In this document: positions 1 to 8,780 of the stretch, one piece after another
How the letters are laid out: every line of letters begins with the position of its first letter
How positions within the stretch are numbered: the first letter of the stretch is position 1
Assembly: GCA_016793865.1 (NCBI GenBank)
Contig: JAEULJ010000003.1
Coordinates: 248,001 to 312,000 of the forward strand
Source of the DNA: Altererythrobacter sp.
GTDB lineage: Bacteria > Pseudomonadota > Alphaproteobacteria > Sphingomonadales > Sphingomonadaceae
Direction: 5' to 3'
Length of the DNA: 64,000 nucleotides
Position numbers and translations under genes: made by a program
The notes under the pieces: model-generated
Databases searched by the model: none
Told to the model about the DNA's origin: nothing
What the model saw: the letters and a program-made list of their open reading frames with translations, nothing else

Positions 1-501
1 GATCTTGCCGAGGTTCGCGGCGGCGGCGTTGTGCATGTAGGGCACCACGAGGCCCTGCGCGACCGACACCGCCTTGAGGCGGCGGATCTGCTGGTTCTCG
101 CCGATGGTGGCGATCATGTCGGTCAGCTTGTCCGCGACGGTGCCGCCGGCCGGATAGGGAGCGGCCTTCAGCGAATCGACATCGGCGGCGCCGGTGGTGA
201 GCGCGGTCTCGGTGACCTTGCGAACGAAATCCTGGAAGCCGTCGTTCTTGGCGACGAAATCGGTCTCCGAATTGACCTCGACGGCAACGCCGCCGGTGCC
301 CGACACGGCCACGCCGACGAGGCCCTCAGCGGCGGTGCGGCTGGACTTCTTCTGCGCGGTGGCGAGGCCCTTGGCGCGCAGCGCGTCGACCGCGGCCTCG
401 ATATCGCCATTGGTTTCGGTCAACGCCTTCTTGGCGTCCATCATGCCCGCGCCGGTCTTCTCGCGCAGGGCCTTGATGTCGGCGGTGGTGAAATTCGCCA
501 T
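1..501 (-). CDS. tsf: Elongation factor Ts, C-terminal part cut by window edge
   Basis: EF-Ts is the guanine nucleotide exchange factor that recycles EF-Tu-GDP during translation. The visible N-terminal 167 residues begin [20 protein letters not shown] and carry the family signature around [12 protein letters not shown] (residues 16-27), followed by the UBA-like domain and the TDFVAKND segment of the core. The gene runs off the left edge, so the C-terminal dimerisation region is not seen. It lies downstream of rpsB on the same strand with a gap of about 107 bases, the usual rpsB-tsf operon of bacteria. The ATG at 501 is the conserved family start. Identification is secure. Confidence 0.97.
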   Translation of the reverse strand, partial: MANFTTADIKALREKTGAGMMDAKKALTETNGDIEAAVDALRAKGLATAQKKSSRTAAEGLVGVAVSGTGGVAVEVNSETDFVAKNDGFQDFVRKVTETALTTGAADVDSLKAAPYPAGGTVADKLTDMIATIGENQQIRRLKAVSVAQGLVVPYMHNAAAANLGKI

Positions 502-607
502 GGATAATTCCTTCGTGATTCTATGAGATTACGGCGCCGGGCCGCGTCTGGGCCGCCCGGCGCGTAATCGGATCGCGTGTCAGGCGCGTGACGCGCCCGG
601 CACGGCG

Positions 608-1411
608 TCAGGCAGCGGCTTCCTCGCTGGCTTCGACGGCCGGTTCGGCCGGGGCGGCTTCTTCGACCGCCGGTTCCTGGGGAGGCTGCTCCATCGCGCC
701 GACGTCGCGGCCCGAATCCTGGATGCCTGCGCCGCGGCCCGAACGGGCGGCTTCGCTGACGGCGTCGCAATAGAGCTTCACCGCGCGCGCGGCGTCATCA
801 TTGCCGGGGATCGGGAAGGCGATGCCGCTGGGGTCGACATTGGTGTCGAGCACCGCAACCACCGGGATGCCGAGCACGCCGGCTTCCTTGATGGCGAGAT
901 CTTCCTTGTTGGCGTCGATCACGAACATCACGTCGGGAATGCCGCCCATGTCGCGGATGCCGCCCAGGCTCATCTCAAGCTTGTCGCGCTTGCGCGTGAG
1001 GTTGAGCACTTCCTTCTTGGTCAGGCCGCTGGTGTCGCCCGACAGCTTTTCCTCGAGGCTTTTCAGCTCCTTGATGGAATTGCTGATGGTCTTCCAGTTG
1101 GTGAGCATCCCGCCCAGCCAGCGGTGGTTGACGAAGTGCTGGCCAGCGGCGCGCGCGGCCTGGGCGATCGGCTCCTGCGCCTGGCGCTTGGTGCCGACGA
1201 ACAGCACCTTGCCACCGGCGCGGGCGGTATCCTGAATGAAGTCCAGCGCACGCGCGAACAGCGGCACGGTCTGCGACAGGTCGATGATGTGGATGCCGTT
1301 GCGCGCCCCGAAGATGTAGGGCTTCATGCGCGGGTTCCAGCGGTGGGTCTGGTGGCCGAAGTGGGCACCGGCCTCGATCAATTGGTGCATGCTGACGGTA
1401 GGGGCCGCCAT
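608..1411 (-). CDS. rpsB: 30S ribosomal protein S2
   Basis: Structural protein of the small ribosomal subunit. The 267-residue product starts [20 protein letters not shown] and contains the S2 signatures [13 protein letters not shown] and the C-terminal [23 protein letters not shown]. The ATG at 1411 was chosen because family homology begins there; the frame is open further upstream but that part is not S2-like. The last roughly 30 residues form an Ala/Glu/Pro-rich tail typical of alphaproteobacterial S2 proteins. It is first in an operon with tsf. Confidence 0.97.
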   Translation of the reverse strand: MAAPTVSMHQLIEAGAHFGHQTHRWNPRMKPYIFGARNGIHIIDLSQTVPLFARALDFIQDTARAGGKVLFVGTKRQAQEPIAQAARAAGQHFVNHRWLGGMLTNWKTISNSIKELKSLEEKLSGDTSGLTKKEVLNLTRKRDKLEMSLGGIRDMGGIPDVMFVIDANKEDLAIKEAGVLGIPVVAVLDTNVDPSGIAFPIPGNDDAARAVKLYCDAVSEAARSGRGAGIQDSGRDVGAMEQPPQEPAVEEAAPAEPAVEASEEAAA

Positions 1412-1810
1412 AGTGGTATTCCTTTCCGGTTTGACCTCTGGAAGGCAGGAACCCGTTGCTGGCCGAAAGCCGAAGCTCCCGCCCGCATGGGCACCGGTAT
1501 GAGCGCCTTCCATGTGAATTTGCCCGTGGCACGTGCCGCAAGGGCGCGCGAATCCGCGAACGGCGGGGCGCTTAGCGATGTCTGGAGCGAATTGCCAGCC
1601 CCGGATTCACCACCCGTTCGCCGCGCGCGCGACTCGCTTCATGCCGATTTTGCTTGACACATCGGAACAAATAGTGAACATTATGCCCATCGCCGGAACT
1701 GATTCGGCGAATCGCAGTTATCCCATCAATCGCGATGTTCCTGTTATGGCCCGCGCCGTCAAGCGCCCGCCAACGGCATGGAACCGCCAGAACGATGAAA
1801 GAAATTTGTG
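1412..1810. other. Divergent intergenic region between rpsB and a small membrane-protein gene
   Basis: Nearly 400 bases without a convincing gene. It must hold the rpsB-tsf promoter on the minus strand. On the plus strand it holds a TTGACA-like element and a LexA-type operator (listed separately). Short frames here lack family features and are regarded as chance openings in GC-rich DNA. Confidence 0.6.
1654..1684 (+). promoter_or_regulatory. Probable SOS promoter with LexA box
   Basis: TTGACA at 1654-1659 is followed by GAACAAATAGTGAAC at 1665-1679, an exact GAAC-N7-GAAC direct repeat, which is the alphaproteobacterial LexA operator. A weak -10 candidate (CATTAT, 1679-1684, spacing 19) follows. 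The operator lies between the promoter elements, where LexA would block RNA polymerase. It faces the small gene at 1811. The match is visible in the sequence; LexA control is inferred. Confidence 0.65.
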
Positions 1811-2059
1811 ATGTCGCTGCTGCTTCTCGCTCTCCTGATCGCCTGTGCCGCCATGACGGCGGTTGTCCTTGCCGACAGCGGACTGCGGCTGTGGTCCGCG
1901 CTCGGCGGAATCGCGGCCCGGCGGGCGGCGATGGAATCTGGCAATGGTGGATGGGCACGGCCCACGTCGCATGTTCCCGGCGCGACCAGGGTGACGACGC
2001 GGGTCAGCTACGTTCGCCCGACCCCCCGGATGCCTGCGCCGCGGCGCGCTGCCGCCTGA
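1811..2059 (+). CDS. Small single-pass membrane protein, probably SOS-inducible
   Basis: The predicted product is 82 residues: an N-terminal hydrophobic segment (about residues 2-22, LLLLALLIACAAMTAVVLA) followed by a basic, Arg/Pro-rich tail. No domain is recognised. GTG at 1808 and ATG at 1811 are adjacent; the ATG is preferred, with a weak GAAAG-type ribosome binding site. The 3' end overlaps the convergent pssA by 56 bases. The only strong contextual clue is the LexA box about 130 bases upstream. Small SOS-induced inner-membrane proteins such as Caulobacter SidA block cell division; a similar role here is speculation. It could also be a chance frame. Confidence 0.5.
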   Translation: MSLLLLALLIACAAMTAVVLADSGLRLWSALGGIAARRAAMESGNGGWARPTSHVPGATRVTTRVSYVRPTPRMPAPRRAAA

Positions 2060-2855
2060 CCCGGGCATAGCGCGCGAAGCCGATCGGAAGGGTGGAAAGA
2101 TAGCCCAGGCAGATCGCCACCAGCGTCCACCAGGGTTCCAGAAGCAGCGCCGCGAAAACCATCCCGACCAGCAGGATCACCCCCAGCCGCACGGTGCGCC
2201 GGGGCCGGAGCGAGCCCCAGCTCAGCGTGGCGAGATTGGAGATCATCAGCACCGCGATCAGCGCCACCCAGGGGCCGACCAGACCGGGATCGCGGAACAG
2301 TTCGAGGCCGGTCGCCTGCCACAGATAGAAAGGCAGGAAGGACAGCCCCGCCCCGACCGGCGCGGGTATGCCGGTCAGGAAGCCGGCGGATTTATGCGGC
2401 TGGACGTCCACGTCGATCTGCGCGTTGAAGCGCGCCAGGCGCAGGGCACAGGCCACCGCCAGCGCCAGCGCGGCGAACCAGCCGAGCCGCACCTCGTTGA
2501 GCGTCCACAGGTAGATCACAATCGCCGGAGCGGTGCCGAAGGACAGCGAATCCGCCAGGCTGTCGAGCTCCGCGCCGAAGCGCGACTGCGCATTGAGCAG
2601 GCGCGCGATCCGCCCGTCGATCCCGTCGAGCAGTCCGGCCAGGATGATCGCCGCCACCGCCGCGCTCCAGTCCCCGCCGATGGCAAAGCGGATACCCGTG
2701 AGGCCCGCGCACATCGCCGCCGCGGTGATCGCATTGGGCAGCAGCGCCCGCAGGCCCAGGCCGCGCCGCCCCCTCCCTCCGCGCGCGGGCGGCGACATCT
2801 CGTCTTCGGCAGCCTTGGGGCCGATCCGCGCGCGATCCTCCCCCGCACCGGTCAC
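2004..2855 (-). CDS. pssA: CDP-diacylglycerol--serine O-phosphatidyltransferase
   Basis: Integral membrane enzyme making phosphatidylserine from CDP-diacylglycerol and L-serine, the first committed step to phosphatidylethanolamine. The 283-residue protein contains the CDP-alcohol phosphatidyltransferase motif DG-x2-AR-x8-G-x3-D-x3-D ([20 protein letters not shown] and on), whose Asp residues bind the metal and CDP group. Several hydrophobic membrane segments follow. The N-terminus is Arg-rich and cytoplasmic in character. The start overlaps the stop of psd by 4 bases (ATGA), so the two successive enzymes of the pathway are translationally coupled. Confidence 0.93.
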   Translation of the reverse strand: MTGAGEDRARIGPKAAEDEMSPPARGGRGRRGLGLRALLPNAITAAAMCAGLTGIRFAIGGDWSAAVAAIILAGLLDGIDGRIARLLNAQSRFGAELDSLADSLSFGTAPAIVIYLWTLNEVRLGWFAALALAVACALRLARFNAQIDVDVQPHKSAGFLTGIPAPVGAGLSFLPFYLWQATGLELFRDPGLVGPWVALIAVLMISNLATLSWGSLRPRRTVRLGVILLVGMVFAALLLEPWWTLVAICLGYLSTLPIGFARYARVRRQRAAAQASGGSGERS

Positions 2856-3604
2856 TGCGCCACGCCCTCGATCAATCCCTGGCGCCCCGCTTCGGCCAGG
2901 ATGGTCTCGCCGGCCACCACGGTCTGGCCCAGCAGCACCTTCGCGTCGGTCCCGGCGGGAAGATAGACATCCACCCGGCTGCCGAAGCGGATCAGCCCGA
3001 CCCGCTGGCCCACGCCCACGGTGTCGCCCGGCTTGACGAAGGGCACGATGCGCCGCGCCACCAGCCCGGCGATCTGGGTGAACCCGATCTTCAGCCCGTC
3101 GGCCCGCTCGATCAGCAGGTGCTGGCGCTCGTTATCCTCGCTCGCCTTGTCGAGATCGGCGTTCAGGAACTTGCCGGGGATATAGACCACCCGGCGGACC
3201 GTGCCGGCAATGGGCGCGCGGTTGATATGGACGTCGAACACACTCATGAAGATGGACACCCGCGTCACCGGCCCATCGGGCAGGCCGTCGAGCCCGGTCC
3301 CGTCGTCGATTCTCAGCTCCGCCGGCGGTTCCACCTGCATGATCAGCGACACCATCCCGTCCGCCGGGGCCACGATCGCGCCATCGATCTGCGGCACCAC
3401 CCGTTCCGGGTCGCGGAAGAAAGCGAACACGCCGAGCGAGAGGAACAGCAGGGCCATGCCCAGCCAGTCCCAGCCCAGTACGAACAGCACCACAAGCGCC
3501 ACGCCCACCGCGATCAGGCCGAACTTGCGACCTTCCGGATGGATTGCGGGCCACCGCCACGACGCATCGCCGCGGCCACGGTTGTCGAGAAGATCACCTG
3601 CCAT
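2852..3604 (-). CDS. psd: Phosphatidylserine decarboxylase, short archaeal-type
   Basis: Decarboxylates phosphatidylserine to phosphatidylethanolamine at the inner membrane using a self-generated pyruvoyl group. The 250-residue protein has an N-terminal hydrophobic hairpin ([16 protein letters not shown] and the next segment) and the family stretch [12 protein letters not shown]. The C-terminal [11 protein letters not shown] holds the Gly-Ser at which the proenzyme cleaves into beta and alpha chains. Its length fits the short psd form common in alphaproteobacteria. ATG at 3604 follows an in-frame TTG at 3607; ATG is preferred. It is the first gene of a psd-pssA operon. Confidence 0.93.
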   Translation of the reverse strand: MAGDLLDNRGRGDASWRWPAIHPEGRKFGLIAVGVALVVLFVLGWDWLGMALLFLSLGVFAFFRDPERVVPQIDGAIVAPADGMVSLIMQVEPPAELRIDDGTGLDGLPDGPVTRVSIFMSVFDVHINRAPIAGTVRRVVYIPGKFLNADLDKASEDNERQHLLIERADGLKIGFTQIAGLVARRIVPFVKPGDTVGVGQRVGLIRFGSRVDVYLPAGTDAKVLLGQTVVAGETILAEAGRQGLIEGVAQ

Positions 3605-3707
3605 CAACCGCGTCTAGGCGGGGCCTGCACCTGCCGCAAGCACGCACGGGCCACGGCGCACGACGGCCCCGCGCCATTGCGCGCGCCCCGGCAGCGGGCC
3701 GGTGTCC

Positions 3708-4838
3708 TCAGCCGGCCTTCCGCACGAACAGCGTCCCGACCGAATAGCCCGCGCCGAAGCTGCAAATCAGCCCCTCGTCCCCCGGCGCGAGGTCGCGGTT
3801 GTTGAGGTGGAAGGCGATGATCGAGCCGGCGCTGGAGGTGTTGCCGTAGCGATCGAGCACCGTGGGACTTTCGTCCTCGCTCGCCTCGTGCCCCAGCACG
3901 CGCTGCGCGATCAGGCGGTTCATGCCGGCATTGGCCTGGTGCAGCCACAGGCGGCGCAGGCCCGCCGGCTCGATGCCTAGCCGCTCCGCCTCCTCCAGGA
4001 TGAGCGCCGAAACCATCGGCACCACTTCCTTGAACACCTTGCGCCCTTCCTGGACGAACAGCTTGTCGGGCGCATCGGTGCTGTCGGGGTGTGCCCGGTT
4101 GAGAAAGCCGAAATTGTTGCGGATGGCGTTGGAAAACGCCGTCTTGAGCCGCGTGCCCAGGATGTCCCAGTGCTGCGCGGGCGCGAGCGCCGCGTCCTCC
4201 ACCAGCACCGCGGTGGCGACATCGCCGAAGATGAAGTGGCTGTCGCGATCGCGCCAGTTGAGGTGCCCGCTGGTTATCTCGGGGCTCACCACCAGCACGC
4301 TGCGAGCATTGCCCGCCCGGATCGCGTCGGCCGCCGCCTGGATGCCGAAGGTCGCTGAGGAGCAGGCGACATTCATGTCGAAGGCAAAGCCGTCGATGCC
4401 CAGCGCCTGCTGGATCTCGATCGCCATCGCCGGATAGGCACGCTGCATGTTGGAGGCAGCGCACAACACCGCATCCACGTCGCCCGGCGCGCGGCCGGCG
4501 TTGGCCAGCGCGTCGCGGGCGGCCGCCACGCCGATTTCGGCCATGATCGACAATTCGTCATTGCCGCGTTCGGGCAGGCGCGGAGCCATGATCGCGCTAT
4601 CGAGAATGGGCGCCTTGGACAGCACGTGCCTGGCCTTGATCCCGCTCGCCTTCTCGATGAAGCCGGCGGAGCTTTCAGTCAGCGGGGCGACTGCGCCCGC
4701 CGCGATCGCCTCGGCATGTTCGGCGTTGTGGCTCTCGACGTATCGGTTGAAGCTGTCGACGAGTTCCTCGTTGGTGATCGTCTCGGCCGGGGTGAAGAGG
4801 CCGGTCGCGGAGATGACCGGGTGCTGGGTCCACTGCAT
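3708..4838 (-). CDS. Beta-ketoacyl-ACP synthase III family protein
   Basis: Thiolase-fold condensing enzyme of the FabH family. The 376-residue protein has the complete catalytic triad: Cys159 in NVACSSATFG, His300 in LWLHQAN and Asn333 in RYGNTSSAGS. FabH condenses malonyl-ACP with an acyl-CoA primer to begin fatty-acid synthesis. This protein is longer than classical FabH (about 320 residues), with extra sequence near residues 35-100, so it may belong to the subgroup acting on longer or unusual acyl chains. It is not within a fab cluster. Family assignment is firm; the substrate is not. Confidence 0.88.
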   Translation of the reverse strand: MQWTQHPVISATGLFTPAETITNEELVDSFNRYVESHNAEHAEAIAAGAVAPLTESSAGFIEKASGIKARHVLSKAPILDSAIMAPRLPERGNDELSIMAEIGVAAARDALANAGRAPGDVDAVLCAASNMQRAYPAMAIEIQQALGIDGFAFDMNVACSSATFGIQAAADAIRAGNARSVLVVSPEITSGHLNWRDRDSHFIFGDVATAVLVEDAALAPAQHWDILGTRLKTAFSNAIRNNFGFLNRAHPDSTDAPDKLFVQEGRKVFKEVVPMVSALILEEAERLGIEPAGLRRLWLHQANAGMNRLIAQRVLGHEASEDESPTVLDRYGNTSSAGSIIAFHLNNRDLAPGDEGLICSFGAGYSVGTLFVRKAG

Positions 4839-4880
4839 GGGTGCGGATTAGCGCGGTAGCTCGGAACGGACAACCGGGGC

Positions 4881-5018
4881 TCAGGCGCCGGCGATGAGCA
4901 CCCCCGCCAGCGCCACGGCGAGCGCGGCGATGCCGATCACCCCGCCCTTGGCCAATGCTGCACGCTTGCGGCGCTGACGCTCGGCCAGCCGGCGCCTCTC
5001 TTCCTTGGACGTGGACAG
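4881..5018 (-). CDS. Possible tiny tail-anchored protein, start uncertain
   Basis: A short frame encodes a charged Lys/Arg/Glu stretch (STSKEERRRLAERQRRKR) followed by a hydrophobic C-terminal helix (GVIGIAALAVALAGVLIAGA), the layout of a tail-anchored membrane protein. There is no ATG, GTG or TTG; a CTG at 5018 (or ATC at 5021) sits behind a G-rich GGGAGA. It lies just outside the left edge of the mobile element and downstream of its attachment-site copy, so the original 5' end could have been replaced by integration. Real gene status is doubtful. Confidence 0.3.
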   Translation of the reverse strand: MSTSKEERRRLAERQRRKRAALAKGGVIGIAALAVALAGVLIAGA

Positions 5019-5078
5019 GATCGGTCTCCCCCCTGGACGCCGAGCAACCCCCGGCTGGCGGCAGGCGGCCGGCGCGAT

Positions 5079-5105
5079 GTGGTGGCAGGGCTTGAATCGA
5101 ACCGG
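5079..5105. repeat. Left attachment-site copy (degenerate tRNA-Tyr 3' end)
   Basis: GTGGTGGCAGGGCTTGAATC and the next seven bases align with 29355-29382 at 24 of 28 columns with one gap, in the same orientation. The right copy is the functional tRNA-Tyr acceptor and T-arm. The left copy has lost T-stem pairing, as expected of a displaced, non-functional tRNA end after site-specific integration followed by drift. Part of the match is generic T-loop sequence, which limits certainty. Confidence 0.6.
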
Positions 5106-5155
5106 AAAAATAACCCTTTGATATCAATCCCGTTCTCGGAAAAAATGCAGGCATT

Positions 5156-5176
5156 CCCCCACACTCTCCCCCACAT
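5156..5176. repeat. Possible integrase arm-type site, left end
   Basis: A tandem CCCACAC-TCTCCC-CCACAT sequence lies about 50 bases inside the left attachment copy. Nearly the same pattern (CTCCCACACCTCTCCCACAC) occurs inside the right end at 29223-29242, with further CTCCCACA copies in both orientations at 29165-29210. Repeats near both ends of an integrative element are typical of arm sites bound by the integrase N-terminal domain. The similarity is seen; the function is inferred. Confidence 0.4.
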
Positions 5177-5201
5177 TTTCGTTCATTTAACGATCGTTCG
5201 G

Positions 5202-5227
5202 TTCAGCATTTTGGTCTAAATGCTGAA
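5202..5227. promoter_or_regulatory. Perfect inverted repeat, possible operator
   Basis: TTCAGCATTT (5202-5211) and AAATGCTGAA (5218-5227) form perfect 10-base arms around a 6-base spacer. It lies downstream of the two small HTH genes and near the left attachment site. No T-run follows on either strand, so a terminator is unlikely. A binding site for one of the neighbouring HTH proteins or for excision is plausible. Confidence 0.4.
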
Positions 5228-5307
5228 TAAATGGGCAGTTCGCGAAGCTACTAATCGCAACATACAGGCACGTTCTGATACTGTCCATTTGCGAGTTAGC
5301 GGCCTGG

Positions 5308-5502
5308 TCAGTTCAATGCCCGAAGCCGCTCCACCAACCTGTGCAAACTGGCTGTCGTGATGCGCGTTGCGTTGCCAATCTTAACGGTTTCGAGGTCGCC
5401 ACTGGAGATCAGCTCGTAGAGCTTGGTGCGCCCGACGCCGATCATGCGGGCAGCGTCATTGACCCTAACGCAGATCGGCTCAACCGATTGCGGAGCACTC
5501 AT
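5308..5502 (-). CDS. Excisionase-family helix-turn-helix protein
   Basis: The 64-residue product is essentially one winged MerR-like HTH of the excisionase type: VNDAARMIGVGRTKLYELIS followed by GDLETVKIGNATRI. Such proteins bend DNA at attachment sites and direct recombination toward excision, or act as small regulators. It overlaps the stop of the AlpA-like gene upstream by 4 bases, so the two are co-translated. Its position at the element end opposite the integrase fits a role in excision control. The fold assignment is confident; the exact role is inferred. Confidence 0.8.
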   Translation of the reverse strand: MSAPQSVEPICVRVNDAARMIGVGRTKLYELISSGDLETVKIGNATRITTASLHRLVERLRALN

Positions 5503-5705
5503 TCTGCCGGTTCCTCTTCACGATAATGAGCCGGATCGGCGATCCAGCGGTTGATGGCAGACTCATGCCAGCCTGCACCGTGCACGCTGATCTTCACCTG
5601 TGACGGGAAAGTCCCCTCGGCGATTTTGCGATAGATGGTGGAGCGAGAGAGACCTGTGCGGTCGAGCACGGTCTTCAGGCGGATGATGCGTTCGGTGTTG
5701 GACAT
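5499..5705 (-). CDS. AlpA-family phage/element regulatory protein
   Basis: A 68-residue protein with the AlpA pattern: IIRLKTVLDRTGLSRSTIYR, then GTFPSQVKI..AGWHESAINRWI. P4 and CP4-57 AlpA-type proteins activate integrase or excision genes of integrative elements, and pairing with a P4-type integrase is typical. It is the first of two overlapping small HTH genes on the minus strand. The family is clear from the SRSTIYRKI helix and the GW-x-xS-x-I-xxWI end. Its target, possibly the palindrome at 5202-5227, is a guess. Confidence 0.85.
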   Translation of the reverse strand: MSNTERIIRLKTVLDRTGLSRSTIYRKIAEGTFPSQVKISVHGAGWHESAINRWIADPAHYREEEPAE

Positions 5706-6359
5706 TGGGCGTTCTCATTATTGATACTGGCAGCCCCTCTACGGAACATAATGAGAACTTATTGACGCAGCGCAAGGGTCAGCCTGAGGTCGAATTCGAC
5801 CAAATCTTAAGCGATGTTCGTGATTTGAAACGTCCGTGGACAGTTAGAGACATTTACGGACAAGCTTCTCAATCGCCTTCGATCCAGAGAATTTTCTCAT
5901 CCCGACCTATTCATGCGATCAACGCGCGCGGAATTGCGATTGCATCGATGGATTTCCGCGCCAACGATGCCAGAATTTGCGCGAATCGGGTTGAGAATGT
6001 GTCGCTATCCCGATCCTTGCTGATTTCCCAATTTGCATGAAGTGAGAGATTTTTCTGCCGCCGAACCTGGCCGCCCGCAATGACTGAAACTGGGCCGTCG
6101 GGAGACTGTCCGGTTTCAGGTGTGACCTTGGAGAAAGCAGTCATTCACGGTTCTTGGGTGGTGTGACTGTTTCCGCCCGCTGTGACAAAGGTAACCACAA
6201 CGCACGATCGCCAAATCGTTCACTCAACACTTATGCCCGTACTTGCCTTTGCGCGCGGGGCCGTCACGGTTCCTGATCGCAGGATGGAAAGATCGAGCGG
6301 CCGGCGCTCGTCGAACCAGATAAGCTGTCGACCATGCTTGCTTTGTGCTAATGTAGAAA
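5706..6359. other. 650-base stretch without a convincing gene
   Basis: Lower-GC sequence inside the mobile element. Short frames on both strands have no recognisable domain, no good ribosome binding site and codon use unlike neighbours. It may hold the promoter of the AlpA-like operon and decayed cargo. No clear repeat or RNA structure was seen. Confidence 0.5.
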
Positions 6360-6575
6360 ATGGACAGCGACGAACTTGTCCGCTGGCTCCGCGCCGCGAC
6401 AGAGAACGAGGTTGCTACAGCACTGGAAGGTGCCAAGGTAGCCTTGCCGCTCACAACCGCTTACGAGGCTTTGGAATTCTTCTTTTGCATGGTCGATGTG
6501 CTGACCGGACAGCGGGCAAAGGACGACGCTGCTGACCGCGACCGCATCCCCCCGGGTTTTGGCAGCACAGGCTGA
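6360..6575 (+). CDS. Hypothetical 71-residue protein
   Basis: A short frame encoding an acidic, mostly helical protein beginning MDSDELVRWLRAATENEVAT with an aromatic patch (YEALEFFFCM) near residue 42. Third codon positions are moderately GC-rich, in favour of coding. No strong ribosome binding site precedes it and no family is recognised. It lies between an apparently empty region and the SLC13-type permease. It may be spurious. Confidence 0.3.
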   Translation: MDSDELVRWLRAATENEVATALEGAKVALPLTTAYEALEFFFCMVDVLTGQRAKDDAADRDRIPPGFGSTG

Positions 6576-6742
6576 CATCTCCGACTGCCCGGGGCTTTCG
6601 GCATATTTGGTGACGGGAGAAAGGCTTCCTGTCGGCTTCTGCGCCTGCGCGAACAAGCATTTGGTGCCACCACCGTCTATAAGCTCTTGGTTGGCTCCTC
6701 CTCCGAACGAGATCCTTTCGAAACCTGAACAAGGAGAGTTTT

Positions 6743-8560
6743 TTGATTGCTCCGTCCCCACATGCGATCGGAGCAATGTTGATCGCGTTAACCGCGTTCT
6801 GGTTTTTTGCGAGCGGCCGTATCCGGATAGAGATTGTCTCGCTGGTTCTGATCGCTGTGCTCGCGATTGGCGCCTATTTTTTCCCGATCGAGCATGATGG
6901 TTCGTACACCGGGCTGGAAATTGCTTTTGGCGGATTTGGCCATGAAGCGCTGATCGCCATTTGCGCCCTGATGATCCTCGGGCGCGGGCTGGTCGTTACC
7001 GGTGCGCTTGAACCGGCAGGACGTTTGCTCACGCGTCTGTGGAAGTTCAGCAGATTGCTGGGTCTTCTGTTCTCGCTCATGGTTGGTGGCATCATGAGCA
7101 TGTTCGTGAACGACACACCGGTGCTGGTCCTGACCATGCCGATCATGATCAACCTCGCCATCCGCGCCGGGGTACCCGCATCGAAAACGCTGATGCCGAT
7201 GAACTGCGCGATCCTGATCGGCGGAATGGCAACTACCATCGGAACCTCCACCAATCTGCTGGTGGTTTCCATCGCAGAGGATCTTGGCCTTCCCCGATTT
7301 GGCATATTCCATTTCACCGATGTGGCGCTTCTCGCCGCTCTGGTCGCGCTGCCATACCTCTGGCTTGTCATGCCGCGTCTGCTCCCAGCCCACAGCGCGA
7401 ATGACGAGCAGTTGCTTCGTCGATTTCGTTCCACGCTCTTCCCACGGGAAGCCTCGCCTGCCATCGGCCAATCCCTGCAGGCTCTGCACAAAAGGTTCGA
7501 TGGGGCGCTTGAAGTGGTCGGAGCCGTTCGCAAAGGCAGCTTGCAGACCGATCCTCGGTTCATCGTTGAATTTGGCGATGCCATAGAGGTCGAGGGCACA
7601 AGTGCCGAGTTGCAGGAACTCAGTTCGGCGATGAAAATGCCCCTTATGCGCCCGGCAATGATGGAGACCGTCGGGATCTTTGCCGGAGACAAGAGTGAAG
7701 GCCAGGTGATGGCGGAACTCGTCGTTGGAGCGGATTCCTCGCTCATCGGGCAGACTATCAGATCAGCGCAAGTCATCGACCGTTATGGCGTTGCGGTCAT
7801 GGGGCTTCATCACCCGGAACAAGCGTTTTTCCCTGGCAGGTCCAGGGCCGATGCTGAACGCCTGGAAGTTGGCGATGTGCTGTGGGTACAGGGCGGCAGC
7901 GCTGCGTTGGAGCAAATCCAGATCAGCGAAGGCACGATGATGCTTGAGGGCGCAGCGGAAATTCCGCGTACAGCGAAGGCTGGCCTTGCCTTGGTGATAT
8001 TTGCGGGAGTTGTCCTGCTTGCGGCGCTACATCTTGTCCCCATTGCAATCGCGGCCCTTGCGGGATCGATCGTCATGCTGGCGACGGGGTGCGTGAAGTT
8101 TGATCGGTTGGGTCAGGCCTTGAGCGCCAAGGTTATCGTGCTTGTCGCTGCCAGCATCGCGCTTGGCCGGGCATTACTGGAAACGGGCGCAGCGGAGTGG
8201 CTTGGCAGTTCGCTTGCGCTCGGGATGCAGGGATTTCCAGGAGCGGTAGTCCTGGCCGTCATGATGGCCTTCGCGACATTGCTCACGAACTTCTCGTCAA
8301 ACACAGCGGCTGCAGCGGTAGGCACGCCCATCGCGGTGAGTTTGGCCGAAAAGCTTGCCATACCAGCGGAGCCACTGGTTCTCGCCGTGCTGTTCGGTTG
8401 CAACCTGTGTTATGCCACTCCCATCGCCTACCAGACGAACATCCTGATCATGAGCGCGGGTGGGTATCACTTCCGGGACTATGTGCGCGCCGGACTGCCT
8501 CTTGTCCTGCTGATGATTTGCACGCTTTCGGTGTTGCTGGTCTGGAAATACCAACTTTGA
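6743..8560 (+). CDS. SLC13-type permease with two TrkA_C domains
   Basis: Inner-membrane secondary transporter of the ion transporter / divalent anion:Na+ symporter superfamily. About ten hydrophobic segments surround two cytoplasmic RCK_C (TrkA_C) regions (about residues 240-300 and 315-400). The conserved half-repeat signatures are MFVNDTPVLVLTMPI..GTSTNLLV in the first half and TNFSSNTAAAAVGTPI in the second. Such proteins move sulfate, dicarboxylates or other anions; the substrate cannot be told. The start is taken as TTG at 6743 because AAGGAG (6731-6736) is ideally spaced before it; the first ATG at 6776 would lack this. It is cargo of the element. Confidence 0.85.
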   Translation: MIAPSPHAIGAMLIALTAFWFFASGRIRIEIVSLVLIAVLAIGAYFFPIEHDGSYTGLEIAFGGFGHEALIAICALMILGRGLVVTGALEPAGRLLTRLWKFSRLLGLLFSLMVGGIMSMFVNDTPVLVLTMPIMINLAIRAGVPASKTLMPMNCAILIGGMATTIGTSTNLLVVSIAEDLGLPRFGIFHFTDVALLAALVALPYLWLVMPRLLPAHSANDEQLLRRFRSTLFPREASPAIGQSLQALHKRFDGALEVVGAVRKGSLQTDPRFIVEFGDAIEVEGTSAELQELSSAMKMPLMRPAMMETVGIFAGDKSEGQVMAELVVGADSSLIGQTIRSAQVIDRYGVAVMGLHHPEQAFFPGRSRADAERLEVGDVLWVQGGSAALEQIQISEGTMMLEGAAEIPRTAKAGLALVIFAGVVLLAALHLVPIAIAALAGSIVMLATGCVKFDRLGQALSAKVIVLVAASIALGRALLETGAAEWLGSSLALGMQGFPGAVVLAVMMAFATLLTNFSSNTAAAAVGTPIAVSLAEKLAIPAEPLVLAVLFGCNLCYATPIAYQTNILIMSAGGYHFRDYVRAGLPLVLLMICTLSVLLVWKYQL

Positions 8561-8780
8561 GAAATATGGCCCATTCGAGCCCTCCATAGGAGAAGGCGCT
8601 CCATCGTCTCAATATTCTCACTCCAACCTTGTTTTTGCGGCGGCGCACTCCATTTCACAATAGCTACCTGTCGCGAACGACGGTGACTGGCGCGGCCGAG
8701 ACGCCTCTTTCCTTCTTTTACGCCTTTTAGCCGCGGATGCAGCCAATCAGGGCTTTCCCAGAGCGGAAGGAATGCGCGTG

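Noticed and set aside
5911..6144. Minus-strand 77-residue frame (MTAFSKVTPETGQSPDGPVS) in the gene-poor start of the element
   Set aside because: No ribosome binding site, no domain and mixed codon use; too weak to report as a gene, though it could be a remnant.
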